A stretch of 64,000 nucleotides of DNA, taken from positions 122,240-186,239 of the forward strand of contig NZ_LMEI01000011.1 in assembly GCF_001426585.1 (NCBI RefSeq), given 5' to 3'. The translations under genes and the position numbers were made by a program. Under the pieces are notes generated by a model. That model saw only the letters and a list, made by a program, of their open reading frames with translations, did not search any database and was not told where the DNA came from. The DNA is from Streptomyces sp. Root431. Lineage in GTDB: Bacteria; Actinomycetota; Actinomycetes; Streptomycetales; Streptomycetaceae. Positions 47,215 through 55,437 of this stretch are shown in pieces (within the stretch, counting starts at the first letter, position 1; every line of letters starts with the position of its first letter).

Positions 47215-47847
47215 TCAGCGGGTGCGGTTGAGGGTCTGCAGGGCGGCACGGAGCAGCTGCGGTACGGGCGCGGTTCCGGTCTCGGCGAGGGCGGCCTCGG
47301 CCTGCGGGGTGACGGCGCTGACGGCCTCCTCCGCCTCGCGGCTCGCGTAGCCGAGGCCGATCAGCGCGGCGGACAGCTGCTCGGTCCAGGGCGCGGGTCC
47401 GGAGGCGGCGGCGCGCTGGGCGCCGACCATGCCGCTACTGCCCAGGGGGGCGCCGAGCTTGTCCTTCAGTTCGAGGAGGAGCTTCTGCGCGCCCTTCTTG
47501 CCGATGCCGGGGACGGCGGTGAGGGCCTTCTCGTCGCCGGTGGAGACGGCGACGCGCAGCGCGTCGGGGCTGTGCACGCCGAGCATCGCCTGCGCGAGGC
47601 GGGGGCCGACGCCGCTGGCGGTCTGGAGGAGTTCGAAGACCTGCCGCTCGTCGTCGTCGGCGAAGCCGTAGAGGGTGAGCGAGTCCTCGCGCACGACCAG
47701 GGAGGTGGCGAGCCGGGCCTCCTGACCGATCCTCAGGGCGGAGAGGGTGTTCGGCGTGCACTGGACGGCCATGCCCACGCCGCCGACCTCGATCACGGCG
47801 GTGGTGGGGGCGAGCGCGGCAACCGGGCCGCTGACGAAGGCGATCAT
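47215..47847 (-). CDS. ruvA: Holliday junction branch migration protein RuvA
   Basis: RuvA tetramers bind four-way junctions and load RuvB. The 210-residue protein starts MIAFVSGPVAALAPTTAVIEVGGVGMAV, with LYGFADDDERQVFELLQTASGVGPRLAQAML and two helix-hairpin-helix motifs (TAVPGIGKKGAQKLLLEL near 115), a flexible linker and the C-terminal domain III (EQLSAALIGLGYASREAEEAV). ATG at 47847 overlaps the ruvC stop (ATGA). Confidence 0.97.
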   Translation of the reverse strand: MIAFVSGPVAALAPTTAVIEVGGVGMAVQCTPNTLSALRIGQEARLATSLVVREDSLTLYGFADDDERQVFELLQTASGVGPRLAQAMLGVHSPDALRVAVSTGDEKALTAVPGIGKKGAQKLLLELKDKLGAPLGSSGMVGAQRAAASGPAPWTEQLSAALIGLGYASREAEEAVSAVTPQAEAALAETGTAPVPQLLRAALQTLNRTR

Positions 47848-48551
47848 CGGGTTCGGCCTTTCACGGCGGATGCCTGGTGCGGGGTGGTTGATGCCTGGTG
47901 CGAGGTGGTCGTCTGCCGCTGAGCGGCTGCCTGCTGCTGAGCGACGGCCTGCTTCTGAGCGGCTGCCTGCTGCTGAGCGGCCTGCTGCTGGGCGGCCGCT
48001 TGCTGCTGGGCTGCCTGGTGCTTGGCGGCCGCCTGCTGGAGGCGGTTCTGGGCGACGGCCTGCTGGAGGCGGTTCTGCGCGGGGGCCCGCCAGATGTGGC
48101 AGATGGCGAGCGCGAGGGCGTCGGCGGCGTCGGCCGGCTTGGGCGGCGCGGAGAGCCGCAGGAGCCGGGTCACCATGGCCCCGACCTGGGCCTTGTCGGC
48201 CCGGCCACTGCCGGTGACGGCGGCCTTGACCTCGCTGGGGGTGTGCAGGGCGACGGGGATGCCGCGGCGCGAGGCGCACAGCATGGCGACCGCGCTCGCC
48301 TGTGCGGTGCCCATCACCGTACGCACGTTGTGCTGGCTGAACACCCGCTCCACGGCGACCAGTTCGGGTTCGAAGCGGTCGAGCCACTCCTCGATGCCGC
48401 GCTCGATGCCGACCAGGCGCACGCCGATGTCCGCGTCGGCTTCCGTCCGGACCACGCCGACGCCCAGCATGGTCAGGGGCCGGCCGGCGACGCCCTCGAC
48501 GACGCCGACGCCGCACCGGGTCAGACCGGGGTCCACCCCGAGAACGCGCAC
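47844..48551 (-). CDS. ruvC: Holliday junction resolvase RuvC with Gln/Ala-rich tail
   Basis: RuvC cuts Holliday junctions symmetrically. The 235-residue protein has the RNase-H-type catalytic set: Asp7 in VLGVDPGLTRCG, Glu68 in LVAVERVFSQHN, and Asp141/Asp144 in PADAADALALAICH. Residues 1-157 are ordinary RuvC. After residue about 158 comes a roughly 77-residue tail dominated by Gln and Ala (NRLQQAVAQNRLQQAAAKHQ, AQQQAAAQQQ), ending in a Ser/Thr/His/basic segment. Typical RuvC is 160-190 residues. GTG at 48551 (VRVLGVDPG) has AGGGAGG upstream. Confidence 0.95.
   Translation of the reverse strand: MRVLGVDPGLTRCGVGVVEGVAGRPLTMLGVGVVRTEADADIGVRLVGIERGIEEWLDRFEPELVAVERVFSQHNVRTVMGTAQASAVAMLCASRRGIPVALHTPSEVKAAVTGSGRADKAQVGAMVTRLLRLSAPPKPADAADALALAICHIWRAPAQNRLQQAVAQNRLQQAAAKHQAAQQQAAAQQQAAQQQAAAQKQAVAQQQAAAQRQTTTSHQASTTPHQASAVKGRTR
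47868..48078. repeat. Imperfect repeats encoding the RuvC tail
   Basis: The plus strand shows short reiterated CTGCTG and GGCTGCCTGCTGCTGAGCGG-like blocks and a 21-base near-repeat around GCCTGCTGGAGGCGGTTCTG (two copies near 48030 and 48057). They encode the Gln/Ala tail and suggest growth by replication slippage. This is coding low-complexity DNA, not a CRISPR array. Confidence 0.7.
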
Positions 48552-48614
48552 TGTGCCCCTCCCTGGACCGCTGTCGCTCAACTGTTTGTGCAGGCTATCG
48601 GGTGGCACTGACAA

Positions 48615-48656
48615 CGCAGCGGGCCGACGGGGGTGTGTCCCCGTCGGCCCGCTGCG
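48615..48656 (-). terminator. Terminator after the YebC-family gene
   Basis: A perfect 18-bp inverted repeat (arms 48615-48632 and 48639-48656) with a 6-base GTGTGT loop, 12 bases past the stop of the YebC-family gene and before ruvC on the same strand. It separates the yebC and ruvCAB transcripts. Confidence 0.75.
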
Positions 48657-48668
48657 GAAGAGCCGTGA

Positions 48669-49421
48669 TCAGGCGTCGACCTTCTCCATGACCTCGTCGC
48701 TGACGTCGAAGTTGGCGAAGACGTTCTGCACGTCGTCGCTGTCCTCCAGCGCGTCGATCAGCTTGAACATCTTGCGCGCGCCCTCCTCGTCGAGCTCGAC
48801 CTGCATGGTCGGGACGAAGCTGGACTCGGCCGAGTCGTAGTCGATGCCGGCCGCCTGGAGAGCGGTACGGACCGCGACCAGGTCGGTGGCCTCGCTGATG
48901 ATCTCGAAGGACTCACCGAGGTCGTTGACCTCCTCGGCGCCGGCTTCGAGCACCGACTCCAGGACGTCGTCCTCGGACAGCTCACCCTTGGGGAGAACGA
49001 CGACACCCTTGCGGTTGAACAGGTACGAGACCGAGCCCGGGTCGGCCATGGAGCCGCCGTTGCGGGTCATGGCCACGCGGACGTCGGACGCGGCGCGGTT
49101 GCGGTTGTCGGTGAGGCACTCGATGAGCACCGCGACACCGTTCGGGCCGTAACCCTCGTACATGATCGTGGCGTAGTCGACGCCGCCGGCCTCGAGGCCG
49201 CCGCCGCGCTTGACCGCGGAGTCGATGTTCTTGTTCGGGACCGAGCTCTTCTTGGCCTTCTGGATGGCGTCGTAGAGCGTCGGGTTGCCGTCCGGGTCGG
49301 CACCGCCGGTGCGGGCCGCGACCTCGATGTTCTTGATCAGCTTCGCGAAGAGCTTGCCGCGCTTGGCGTCGATCACGGCCTTCTTGTGCTTCGTCGTAGC
49401 CCATTTAGAGTGGCCGGACAT
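48669..49421 (-). CDS. YebC/PmpR-family protein
   Basis: YebC-family (TACO1-like) proteins act as transcription regulators and, in more recent work, as factors helping ribosomes through proline stretches. The 250-residue protein begins SGHSKWATTKHKKAVIDAKRGKLFAKLIKNI, the family signature, followed by GGADPDGNPTLYDAIQKAKKSSVPNKNIDSAVKRG and YEGYGPNGVAVLIECLTDNRNR, the central core. ATG at 49421. Note that efp, another polyproline factor, is also in the window. It is often called yebC; I leave the symbol open because related paralogues exist. Confidence 0.94.
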   Translation of the reverse strand: MSGHSKWATTKHKKAVIDAKRGKLFAKLIKNIEVAARTGGADPDGNPTLYDAIQKAKKSSVPNKNIDSAVKRGGGLEAGGVDYATIMYEGYGPNGVAVLIECLTDNRNRAASDVRVAMTRNGGSMADPGSVSYLFNRKGVVVLPKGELSEDDVLESVLEAGAEEVNDLGESFEIISEATDLVAVRTALQAAGIDYDSAESSFVPTMQVELDEEGARKMFKLIDALEDSDDVQNVFANFDVSDEVMEKVDA

Positions 49422-49483
49422 CTGCCTGTCTCCTTCGCGTAACCCTTTACTGAACGAACCCGAGAGATCCTACCGGGATCGGA

Positions 49484-50077
49484 TCAGCTCGCGGCGCGCA
49501 CCATGTCGACGAAGAGGCCGTGGATGCGGTGATCCCCCGTGAGCTCGGGGTGGAACGAGGTCGCCAGGGCGTTCCCCTGCCGTACGGCCACGATGTGGCC
49601 GCCGTGCTCGGCGAGGACCTCGACCTGCGCGCCGACGGACTCGACCCACGGGGCGCGGATGAAGACGCCCTCGACGGGGCCGTCCTCGATGCCCGTGACG
49701 GCGACGCCGGCCTCGAAGGACTCGTTCTGCCGCCCGAAGGCGTTGCGGCGGACGATCATGTCGATGCCGCCGAAGGTCTCCTGGCCCGAGCGCGGGTCGA
49801 GGATCTTGTCGGCGAGCATGATGAGCCCGGCGCAGGTGCCGTAGACCGGCATGCCCGCGGCGATGCGCTCGCGGAGCGGCTCCATGAGGCCGAAGAGCTC
49901 GGCCAGCTTGGAGATGGTGGTGGACTCACCACCGGGGATGACCAGGCCGTCGACCTCGGCGAGCTCCTCGGGGCGCCGGACCGGCCTGGCCACGGCGTCA
50001 GCCGCGGCCAGGGCGATCAGGTGCTCCCGTACGTCGCCCTGGAGGGCCAGGACACCAATGACGGGAGAGGGGTTCAT
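49484..50077 (-). CDS. pdxT: Pyridoxal 5'-phosphate synthase glutaminase subunit
   Basis: PdxT supplies ammonia to PdxS for DXP-independent PLP synthesis. The 197-residue class-I amidotransferase has GVLALQGDVREH near residue 8, GLVIPGGESTTISKL near 44, the nucleophile in GTCAGLIMLA near 80 and the His/Glu pair in SFHPELTGDHRIH near 175. ATG at 50077, 6 bases after the pdxS stop. With pdxS it forms the standard PLP synthase pair. Confidence 0.96.
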   Translation of the reverse strand: MNPSPVIGVLALQGDVREHLIALAAADAVARPVRRPEELAEVDGLVIPGGESTTISKLAELFGLMEPLRERIAAGMPVYGTCAGLIMLADKILDPRSGQETFGGIDMIVRRNAFGRQNESFEAGVAVTGIEDGPVEGVFIRAPWVESVGAQVEVLAEHGGHIVAVRQGNALATSFHPELTGDHRIHGLFVDMVRAAS

Positions 50078-50083
50078 CGGTGC

Positions 50084-50998
50084 TTACCAGCCCCGGTTGG
50101 CGTAGCGCTCGGACTCGGGGAGGGTGTCGCAGTTGATGCCGACCATGGCCTCGCCCAGGTTGCGGGAGGCGTCCGCGATGATCTTCGGGTCGTCGTAGAA
50201 GGTGGTGGCCTTCACGATGGCGGCGGCGCGCTTGGCCGGGTCGCCGGACTTGAAGATGCCGGAGCCGACGAAGACGCCCTCGGCACCGAGCTGGCGCATG
50301 AGCGCGGCGTCGGCGGGGGTGGCGACACCACCGGCGGAGAACAGCACGACCGGCAGCTTGCCGAGCTCGGCGACCTCCTTGACGAGCTCGTACGGGGCGC
50401 GGAGCTCCTTGGCGGCGGCGAACAGCTCGTTGTTGTCGAAGCCGCGCAGCTTGGCGATCTCGTTCTTGATCTGGCGCAGGTGGCGGACGGCCTCGACGAC
50501 GTTGCCGGTGCCGGCCTCGCCCTTGGAGCGGATCATGGCCGCGCCCTCGGCGATGCGGCGCAGGGCCTCGCCCAGGTTGGTGGCACCACAGACGAAGGGG
50601 GTCGTGAAGGCCCACTTGTCGGAGTGGTTGACCTCGTCGGCCGGGGTCAGGACCTCGGACTCGTCGATGTAGTCGACGCCGAGGGACTGCAGGACCTGGG
50701 CCTCGACGAAGTGGCCGATGCGGGACTTGGCCATGACCGGGATGGAGACCGCGCCGATGATCTCTTCGATCATGTTCGGGTCGGACATGCGGGCCACGCC
50801 GCCGTCCTTGCGGATGTCCGCGGGGACCCGCTCCAGGGCCATGACGGCCACGGCGCCGGCGTCCTCGGCGATCTTCGCCTGCTCGGCGTTGACCACGTCC
50901 ATGATCACGCCGCCCTTGAGCTGCTCGGCCATGCCGCGCTTGACGCGCGCGGTGCCGGTCTCGGGGGACTGGAAGGTGGTGGAAGGCGTGGTGGACAC
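50084..50998 (-). CDS. pdxS: Pyridoxal 5'-phosphate synthase PdxS subunit
   Basis: PdxS builds PLP from ribose 5-phosphate, glyceraldehyde 3-phosphate and ammonia. The 304-residue TIM-barrel protein has RVKRGMAEQLKGGVIMDVVNAEQAKIAEDAGAVAVMALERVPAD, VMAKSRIGHFVEAQ near residue 90 with an active-site lysine, the second lysine in MIRSKGEAGTGNVVEAVRH near 155, and FSAGGVATPADAALMRQLGAEGVFVGSGIF near 220. GTG at 50998 (STTPSTTF) has a GAGG site 5 bases upstream; the longer frame is rejected. Confidence 0.97.
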   Translation of the reverse strand: MSTTPSTTFQSPETGTARVKRGMAEQLKGGVIMDVVNAEQAKIAEDAGAVAVMALERVPADIRKDGGVARMSDPNMIEEIIGAVSIPVMAKSRIGHFVEAQVLQSLGVDYIDESEVLTPADEVNHSDKWAFTTPFVCGATNLGEALRRIAEGAAMIRSKGEAGTGNVVEAVRHLRQIKNEIAKLRGFDNNELFAAAKELRAPYELVKEVAELGKLPVVLFSAGGVATPADAALMRQLGAEGVFVGSGIFKSGDPAKRAAAIVKATTFYDDPKIIADASRNLGEAMVGINCDTLPESERYANRGW

Positions 50999-51113
50999 GG
51001 ATACCTCACTCGTGACAACGGGGGTTGACGACAAGAGCAGGAAACAGTCCACCCGGGGTCCACATCAAGGGCCAATGTGGACCCGGTGGATCGTTTTCGC
51101 AGGTTACGGGTGG

Positions 51114-51656
51114 TCAGGCCGGACGATCAGCAAGGGCCACCGGCGGCTCGTCGTCCATTTCGAAGGCCAGCGGGAAGGGCGCGTGGCCTGCGAGACGGAA
51201 CCAGCGGACCTTGCGGTGGCGGCGCAGGGCGCGGGCGGCCCGTACGGCGTCGTTGTGGAAGCGGCGCGCCATCGGCACCCGGCGCACGGCCTGGGCCAGC
51301 TCCCCCGCGGCCTCGGGGCCGCCGGGCGCCTCCCGTACGAGCTCCACCTGCTCAGGCTCGCCGAAGACGGCCCGCAGCGCCTGGCTGAGCTCGCTCTCGG
51401 CGACCTCCCGGTGGTCCTCCTCGGCCTGCCGGGCGGCGTGCGCGGCCTCGTACAGCACGATCGAGGCGGCCGGGTCGAGGACGCCGGAGGTGGCGAGCTC
51501 CTGGGTGACCGAGGCCCGGCGCAGGAGCTGTGCGTCCAGGGCGGCACGGGCGGCGTCGATGCGGGAGTGCAGCCGGTCGAGCCGCCCGGCGGTCCAGCTG
51601 AGATAGACGCCGATGAGGATCAGCGCGACGACGGTCCAGATCAGGGTTTCGGTCAC
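51114..51656 (-). CDS. Single-pass membrane protein, distantly LemA-like
   Basis: Unproven function. About 180 residues: one N-terminal membrane helix (LIWTVVALILIGVYLSW, residues 4-20) followed by a long helical region with RLDRLHSRIDAARAALDAQLLRRASVTQELA, which resembles the LemA pattern of a helix with LxRR. The C-terminus is basic and Arg-rich (RRVPMARRFHNDAVRAARALRRHRK). GTG at 51656 gives TETLIWTVV; a longer start at 51698 has no support. The MBL hydrolase gene ends 11 bases upstream of the start on the same strand. Confidence 0.75.
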   Translation of the reverse strand: MTETLIWTVVALILIGVYLSWTAGRLDRLHSRIDAARAALDAQLLRRASVTQELATSGVLDPAASIVLYEAAHAARQAEEDHREVAESELSQALRAVFGEPEQVELVREAPGGPEAAGELAQAVRRVPMARRFHNDAVRAARALRRHRKVRWFRLAGHAPFPLAFEMDDEPPVALADRPA

Positions 51657-51667
51657 GGGCGCACAGG

Positions 51668-52309
51668 CTACCGGGGCGGCGGCAGCATCCCTTCCCAAAG
51701 GTCACGGTCATGGGCGAACAGGACACGCGCGGGACGGCCGGCGGCGAGCTCGGCGAGCCGGTCGAGCCAGGGGCGGTACGGGGTGCCGAACTCGGCCGCG
51801 AAGTCGTACGCCTGGCCCGCGAGGACCGTCACCCGGTCGCCGTGGTCGAGGAAGAGCGACTGGTGCCCGTCGGTGTGGCCCGGGGTCGGCACGACGAGGA
51901 CGCCCGGGGCGATCTCGTGCTCGCCGTCGATCTCCTCGTACCGGACGCCGGGGAGGAGCGAGTCGATGGTGTGGCCGCCGGCGCGGGCGGTGGCGAGCTC
52001 GACGCGCTGGACGAGGACCGGGGTGCCGGGGAAGCGCTGGTTGCCGCCGATGTGGTCGAAGTGGAGGTGGCAGTTGACGATGACGTCCACGTCCCCGGGC
52101 CGGACGGTCAGCGGCTTGCGGACCGGCTGGTAGTGGGCGTCGGTCTCGGGCGAGCCGGTGCCCATGCCGGTGTCGAGGAGGAGCGCTCCGCGCGCGTGCC
52201 GTACGAGATACCCGAGGACGGGCTCCACGCGCGCGTGGAGCCCGCCCCACTCGGCGGCGGGACGGGTGAAGTGCCCGAGATCGAGCCGGTGCACGGTGAT
52301 CGGATCCAT
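51668..52309 (-). CDS. Metallo-beta-lactamase-fold hydrolase (lactonase-like)
   Basis: The 213-residue protein has the MBL zinc motif NCHLHFDHIGG near residue 80, VPTPGHTDGHQSLFLD near 143, AGQAYDFAAEFGTPYRPW near 165 and FAHDRDLWEGML near the C-terminus. The layout is like that of AHL-lactonase-type enzymes and other small MBL hydrolases; substrate unknown, and an AHL function is not supported by context. ATG at 52309 (MDPITVHRL). It is upstream of the LemA-like gene and downstream of pimA. Confidence 0.85.
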   Translation of the reverse strand: MDPITVHRLDLGHFTRPAAEWGGLHARVEPVLGYLVRHARGALLLDTGMGTGSPETDAHYQPVRKPLTVRPGDVDVIVNCHLHFDHIGGNQRFPGTPVLVQRVELATARAGGHTIDSLLPGVRYEEIDGEHEIAPGVLVVPTPGHTDGHQSLFLDHGDRVTVLAGQAYDFAAEFGTPYRPWLDRLAELAAGRPARVLFAHDRDLWEGMLPPPR

Positions 52310-52437
52310 GCCCGCACCCCTGCCCAGGGGCGCGGGCCGCAACCGTACGACGTACCCGGGGCCCCACCCGCGCTGGGAACACGGGGGGCACCGAGGGGCT
52401 CGGGCGTCCTATCCGACCCTGATCCGCCGGACAGGCC

Positions 52438-53589
52438 CTACAGCCCCAGGCGGGCCCGCAGTCCGACCCGTTCGTCCGTGTCCACCGCTGCCGCGCCGTC
52501 CGTGACCGTCTCGTAGACGGCGAGGATGTCCGCGCCGACCGTGCTCCAGTCGAAGCGGCGGACGTGCGACGAGCCGCGGGCGCTGAGCTCCGCGCGGCGC
52601 GCCTCGTCGCCCAGGAGACGGATGGCCGCGTCCGCGAGGGCGTCCGCGTCCTCGTTGGCGAAGAGCTCGCCCGCGCCGCCCTGGTCGAGGACCTGGGCGA
52701 AGGCGTCGAGGTCGGCGGCGAGCACCGGCGCGCCGGCCGACATCGCCTCGACGAGGATGATGCCGAAGCTCTCGCCGCCGGTGTTGGGCGCCACGTACAC
52801 GTCGACGCTGCGCAGCAGCCGCGCCTTGTCCTCGTCGCTGACCATGCCGAGGAACTCCACCCGGGAGCGCATCTCGCGCGGCAGCGAGGCCACCGCCTCC
52901 TCCTCGTCGCCGCGCCCGGCGACGAGCAGCCGGGCCCCGGGCCGTTCGGTCAGGATCCTGGGGAGGGCACGCATGAGGACGGGCAGGCCCTTGCGCGGCT
53001 CGTCGATCCGCCCGATGAAGCCGAGCGTCTCGCCCTGCCACTCCTTCTTCGGCTCGGCGCGGGCGAAGAAGTCCACATCGACGCCGTTGGGGATGAGGAC
53101 GGCATCGCCGCCGAGGTGCTCGACGAGGGTCCGCCGCGCGTACTCGCTGACCGCGATCCGGGCGCTGATCTTCTCCAGGGCCGGCTGGAGGATGGGGTAC
53201 GCGGCGATCATCGCCCGCGACCTCGGGTTGGAGGTGTGGAAGGTCGCCACGATCGGCCCCTGCGCCGCCCAGCAGGTGAGCAGCCCCAGCGACGGCGAGG
53301 TCGGCTCGTGGATGTGGACGACGTCGAAGGTGCCGTCGTGCAGCCAGCGCCGGACCCGGGCGTGGGAGAGGAAGCCGAAGTTGAGCCGCGCCACCGAGCC
53401 GTTGTACGGGACGGGGACGGCCCGGCCGGCCGAGACCACGTACGGCGGGAGCGGCGTGTCCTCGTCGGCGGGGGCGAGGACGGAGACCTCGTGCCCGAGC
53501 CGGATGAGGTGCTCGGCGAGGTCGCGGATGTGGAACTGGACGCCGCCCGGCACGTCCCAGGAGTACGGGCAGACGATCCCGATCCTCAC
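52438..53589 (-). CDS. pimA: Phosphatidylinositol mannosyltransferase (PimA-type GT4)
   Basis: Transfers the first mannose from GDP-mannose to phosphatidyl-inositol, starting PIM glycolipid synthesis at the inner face of the membrane. The 383-residue GT-B protein starts RIGIVCPYSWDVPGGVQFHIRDLAEHL, has VVHIHEPTSPSLGLL near residue 88, FIGRIDEPRKGLPVLMRAL near 190, and the acceptor/donor Glu motif GGESFGIILVEAMSAGAPVLAADLDAF near 285. GTG at 53589 overlaps the acyltransferase stop by GTGA. Its context (pgsA-acyltransferase-pimA) supports the call. Confidence 0.93.
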   Translation of the reverse strand: MRIGIVCPYSWDVPGGVQFHIRDLAEHLIRLGHEVSVLAPADEDTPLPPYVVSAGRAVPVPYNGSVARLNFGFLSHARVRRWLHDGTFDVVHIHEPTSPSLGLLTCWAAQGPIVATFHTSNPRSRAMIAAYPILQPALEKISARIAVSEYARRTLVEHLGGDAVLIPNGVDVDFFARAEPKKEWQGETLGFIGRIDEPRKGLPVLMRALPRILTERPGARLLVAGRGDEEEAVASLPREMRSRVEFLGMVSDEDKARLLRSVDVYVAPNTGGESFGIILVEAMSAGAPVLAADLDAFAQVLDQGGAGELFANEDADALADAAIRLLGDEARRAELSARGSSHVRRFDWSTVGADILAVYETVTDGAAAVDTDERVGLRARLGL

Positions 53590-54509
53590 GCGTGCTCCCC
53601 GCCGTGCTCCGGGCGTTCTTCCAGGTCCGCGAGCCACAGTCGTTGCAGCATGTGCCAGTCCTCCGGGTGGTCCGCGATGCCGGCGGCGAAGGCGTCGGCC
53701 AGCGCCTGGGTCGTCACGGCCGTCCGCTCGGCCCGCGTGCCCGTCTCCGGTACGTCGATGGGCGGGTGGATCCGGCCCCGCATGACCGAGGTGTCGTCGT
53801 ACCAGAGCGTCACCGGCAGCAGCAGCGCGCCGGTCTGCTGCGCGAGGATCGCCGGACCGGCCGGCATCCGGGCGGTGTCCCCGAAGAACGTGACCTCGAT
53901 GCCGGAGGCCGACAGGTCGCGGTCGGCGACCAGACAGATCAGGCCGCCGGCCCGCAGCCGCCGCGCGAGGGTCCCGAAGGCGGAGCCGCCGGTGTGCGGC
54001 AGGACCTCCATGCCGAGGGACTCGCGGTAGGCGACGAAGCGGTCGTACAGCGTCTCCGGCTTGAGCCGCTCGGCGACCGTCGTGAACGGCAAGCCGAGCA
54101 CGCGGGTCACCCACACGCCCGCGAGGTCCCAGTTGGCCAGGTGCGGCAGCGCGATGATGACACCGCGCCCGGAGGCGACCCCTTCGAGCAGGTAGTGGGC
54201 GTCCTTGATGTCGACGTCGCTCTCGACCCGCTCCTTGCTCCAGGTCGGCAGCCGGAAGGACTCCATCCAGTACCGCATGTACGAGCGCATGCCGGCCTTG
54301 GAGAGCTCGGCGAGCCGCTCGGGCGAGGCGTCCGGCACCACGCGCGCGAGGTTGGACTCCAGCCGCAGGACGCTCTTGCCGCGCCGCTTCCAGGTGAAGT
54401 CGGCGATCCGCCGGCCGAGGCCGGTCGCCACGGGCTCCGGCAGTTTCTTCACGGTCGACCAGCCGAGGCCGTACAGCCCGTCGGTCAGCCTGTCCTTCAG
54501 CGCGCTCAC
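53586..54509 (-). CDS. Phosphatidylinositol mannoside acyltransferase
   Basis: Acylates the mannose of PIM1/PIM2 (PatA family, LpxL/HtrB-like). The 307-residue protein has one amphipathic N-terminal region (DGLYGLGWSTVKKLPEPV), the HxxxxD-type motif ALPHLANWDLAGVW near residue 125, RLRAGGLICLVADRDLSASGIEVTFFGDTARMPAGPA near 180 and a C-terminal ADHPEDWHMLQRLWLADLEE. GTG at 54509 overlaps the pgsA stop by GTGA, and its stop overlaps pimA, so the three genes are coupled. Mycobacterial homologues are called patA; I leave the symbol blank. Confidence 0.9.
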   Translation of the reverse strand: MSALKDRLTDGLYGLGWSTVKKLPEPVATGLGRRIADFTWKRRGKSVLRLESNLARVVPDASPERLAELSKAGMRSYMRYWMESFRLPTWSKERVESDVDIKDAHYLLEGVASGRGVIIALPHLANWDLAGVWVTRVLGLPFTTVAERLKPETLYDRFVAYRESLGMEVLPHTGGSAFGTLARRLRAGGLICLVADRDLSASGIEVTFFGDTARMPAGPAILAQQTGALLLPVTLWYDDTSVMRGRIHPPIDVPETGTRAERTAVTTQALADAFAAGIADHPEDWHMLQRLWLADLEERPEHGGEHA

Positions 54510-55165
54510 GAAGTCGCCTCGCTCCCCCTGGCCGCGGCGTCCGCCTCGGCCGACTCGCGTCGTACGGTCACCACGCGCTGCCCCAGCGTCACCGCACTGC
54601 CGACCGCCACGATCCACAGGGCGATCGGGAGCAGCACCTGGACCCCGGGCACGCCGAAGGCGTGCAGGCCGGCGAGACCGGCGGCGACCAGCGAGATCAC
54701 GAGGCGCTCGGCGCGCTCGATCAGACCGTTGACGGCGACCGGCAGGCCAATCGATTCGCCACGCGCCTTGGTGTACGAGACGACCTGGCCGCTCGCGAGG
54801 CAGAAGATGGCGACCGCGCACATCACGTTGTCGTCGCCCTTGCCCGCGTACCAGAGCGCGAAGCCGCCGAAGATCGCGCCGTCGGCGACCCGGTCGAGCG
54901 TCGAGTCGAGGAACGCCCCCCATCGGCTGGAGATCCCCGCCTGCCGCGCCATGTTGCCGTCGACGAGGTCGGAGAAGACGAAGAGGGTGATGACGATCGT
55001 GCCCCAGAAGAACTCTCCCCGGGGGAAGAAGACCAGCGCACCGGCCATCACTCCCGCCGTGCCGATGAGCGTGACCGCGTCGGGGCTGACGCCCCGGCGG
55101 AGCAGAAACGCGGCGAACGGTGTGAGGACACGCGTAAAAAAGGCACGCGCGTACTTGTTCAGCAT
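54506..55165 (-). CDS. pgsA: CDP-alcohol phosphatidyltransferase (phosphatidylinositol-phosphate synthase)
   Basis: Makes the phosphatidylinositol(-phosphate) that the next two genes mannosylate and acylate. The 219-residue integral membrane protein has about six helices and the invariant CDP-alcohol motif: DLVDGNMARQAGISSRWGAFLDSTLD, i.e. Asp-x2-Asp-Gly-x2-Ala-Arg-x8-Gly-x3-Asp-x3-Asp. Its N-terminus (MLNKYARAFFTRVLTPFAAFLLRRGVSPDAVT) is typical of actinobacterial PIP synthases. ATG at 55165. Promoter likely in the divergent gap 55166-55437; a TACGAT -10 is possible near 55219-55224. Confidence 0.92.
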   Translation of the reverse strand: MLNKYARAFFTRVLTPFAAFLLRRGVSPDAVTLIGTAGVMAGALVFFPRGEFFWGTIVITLFVFSDLVDGNMARQAGISSRWGAFLDSTLDRVADGAIFGGFALWYAGKGDDNVMCAVAIFCLASGQVVSYTKARGESIGLPVAVNGLIERAERLVISLVAAGLAGLHAFGVPGVQVLLPIALWIVAVGSAVTLGQRVVTVRRESAEADAAARGSEATS

Positions 55166-55437
55166 GGCCTTCCCGAGGTTCGGTGGGCCGCGCGGCCCCT
55201 ATGACCACCGGCTCACCCATCGTAGCCACGCGCGTGCCGCCCACGTGGCGGGCACCCTTCCCCGCCGCGTCGGCGTCCCCCCGCGGGCCTGTCCGTGTAC
55301 GACGTATGGACGCGTCCCGAAGCCGGTGCAAAGCTCGAAGGACCACCGCGGGCACGCGCAGGAGCCGCACCGCGACACGCCACTCCCCCCGCGCCCGCGT
55401 CCCGAAGCACCGTGCGAGCAGTCGGGAGGAACACATC

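Noticed and set aside
43582..47922. 1446-codon frame on the plus strand across secD-yajC-ruvB-ruvA
   Set aside because: It crosses four real genes and intergenic terminators, and the product is low-complexity; an artefact of GC-rich antisense.
47868..48078. Possible CRISPR or minisatellite array
   Set aside because: The repeats are irregular, in frame and encode the Gln/Ala tail of RuvC; no spacers and no cas genes.
51668..52309. AHL-degrading quorum-quenching lactonase
   Set aside because: Only the general MBL zinc motif is seen; the substrate cannot be told from sequence and the context gives no support.
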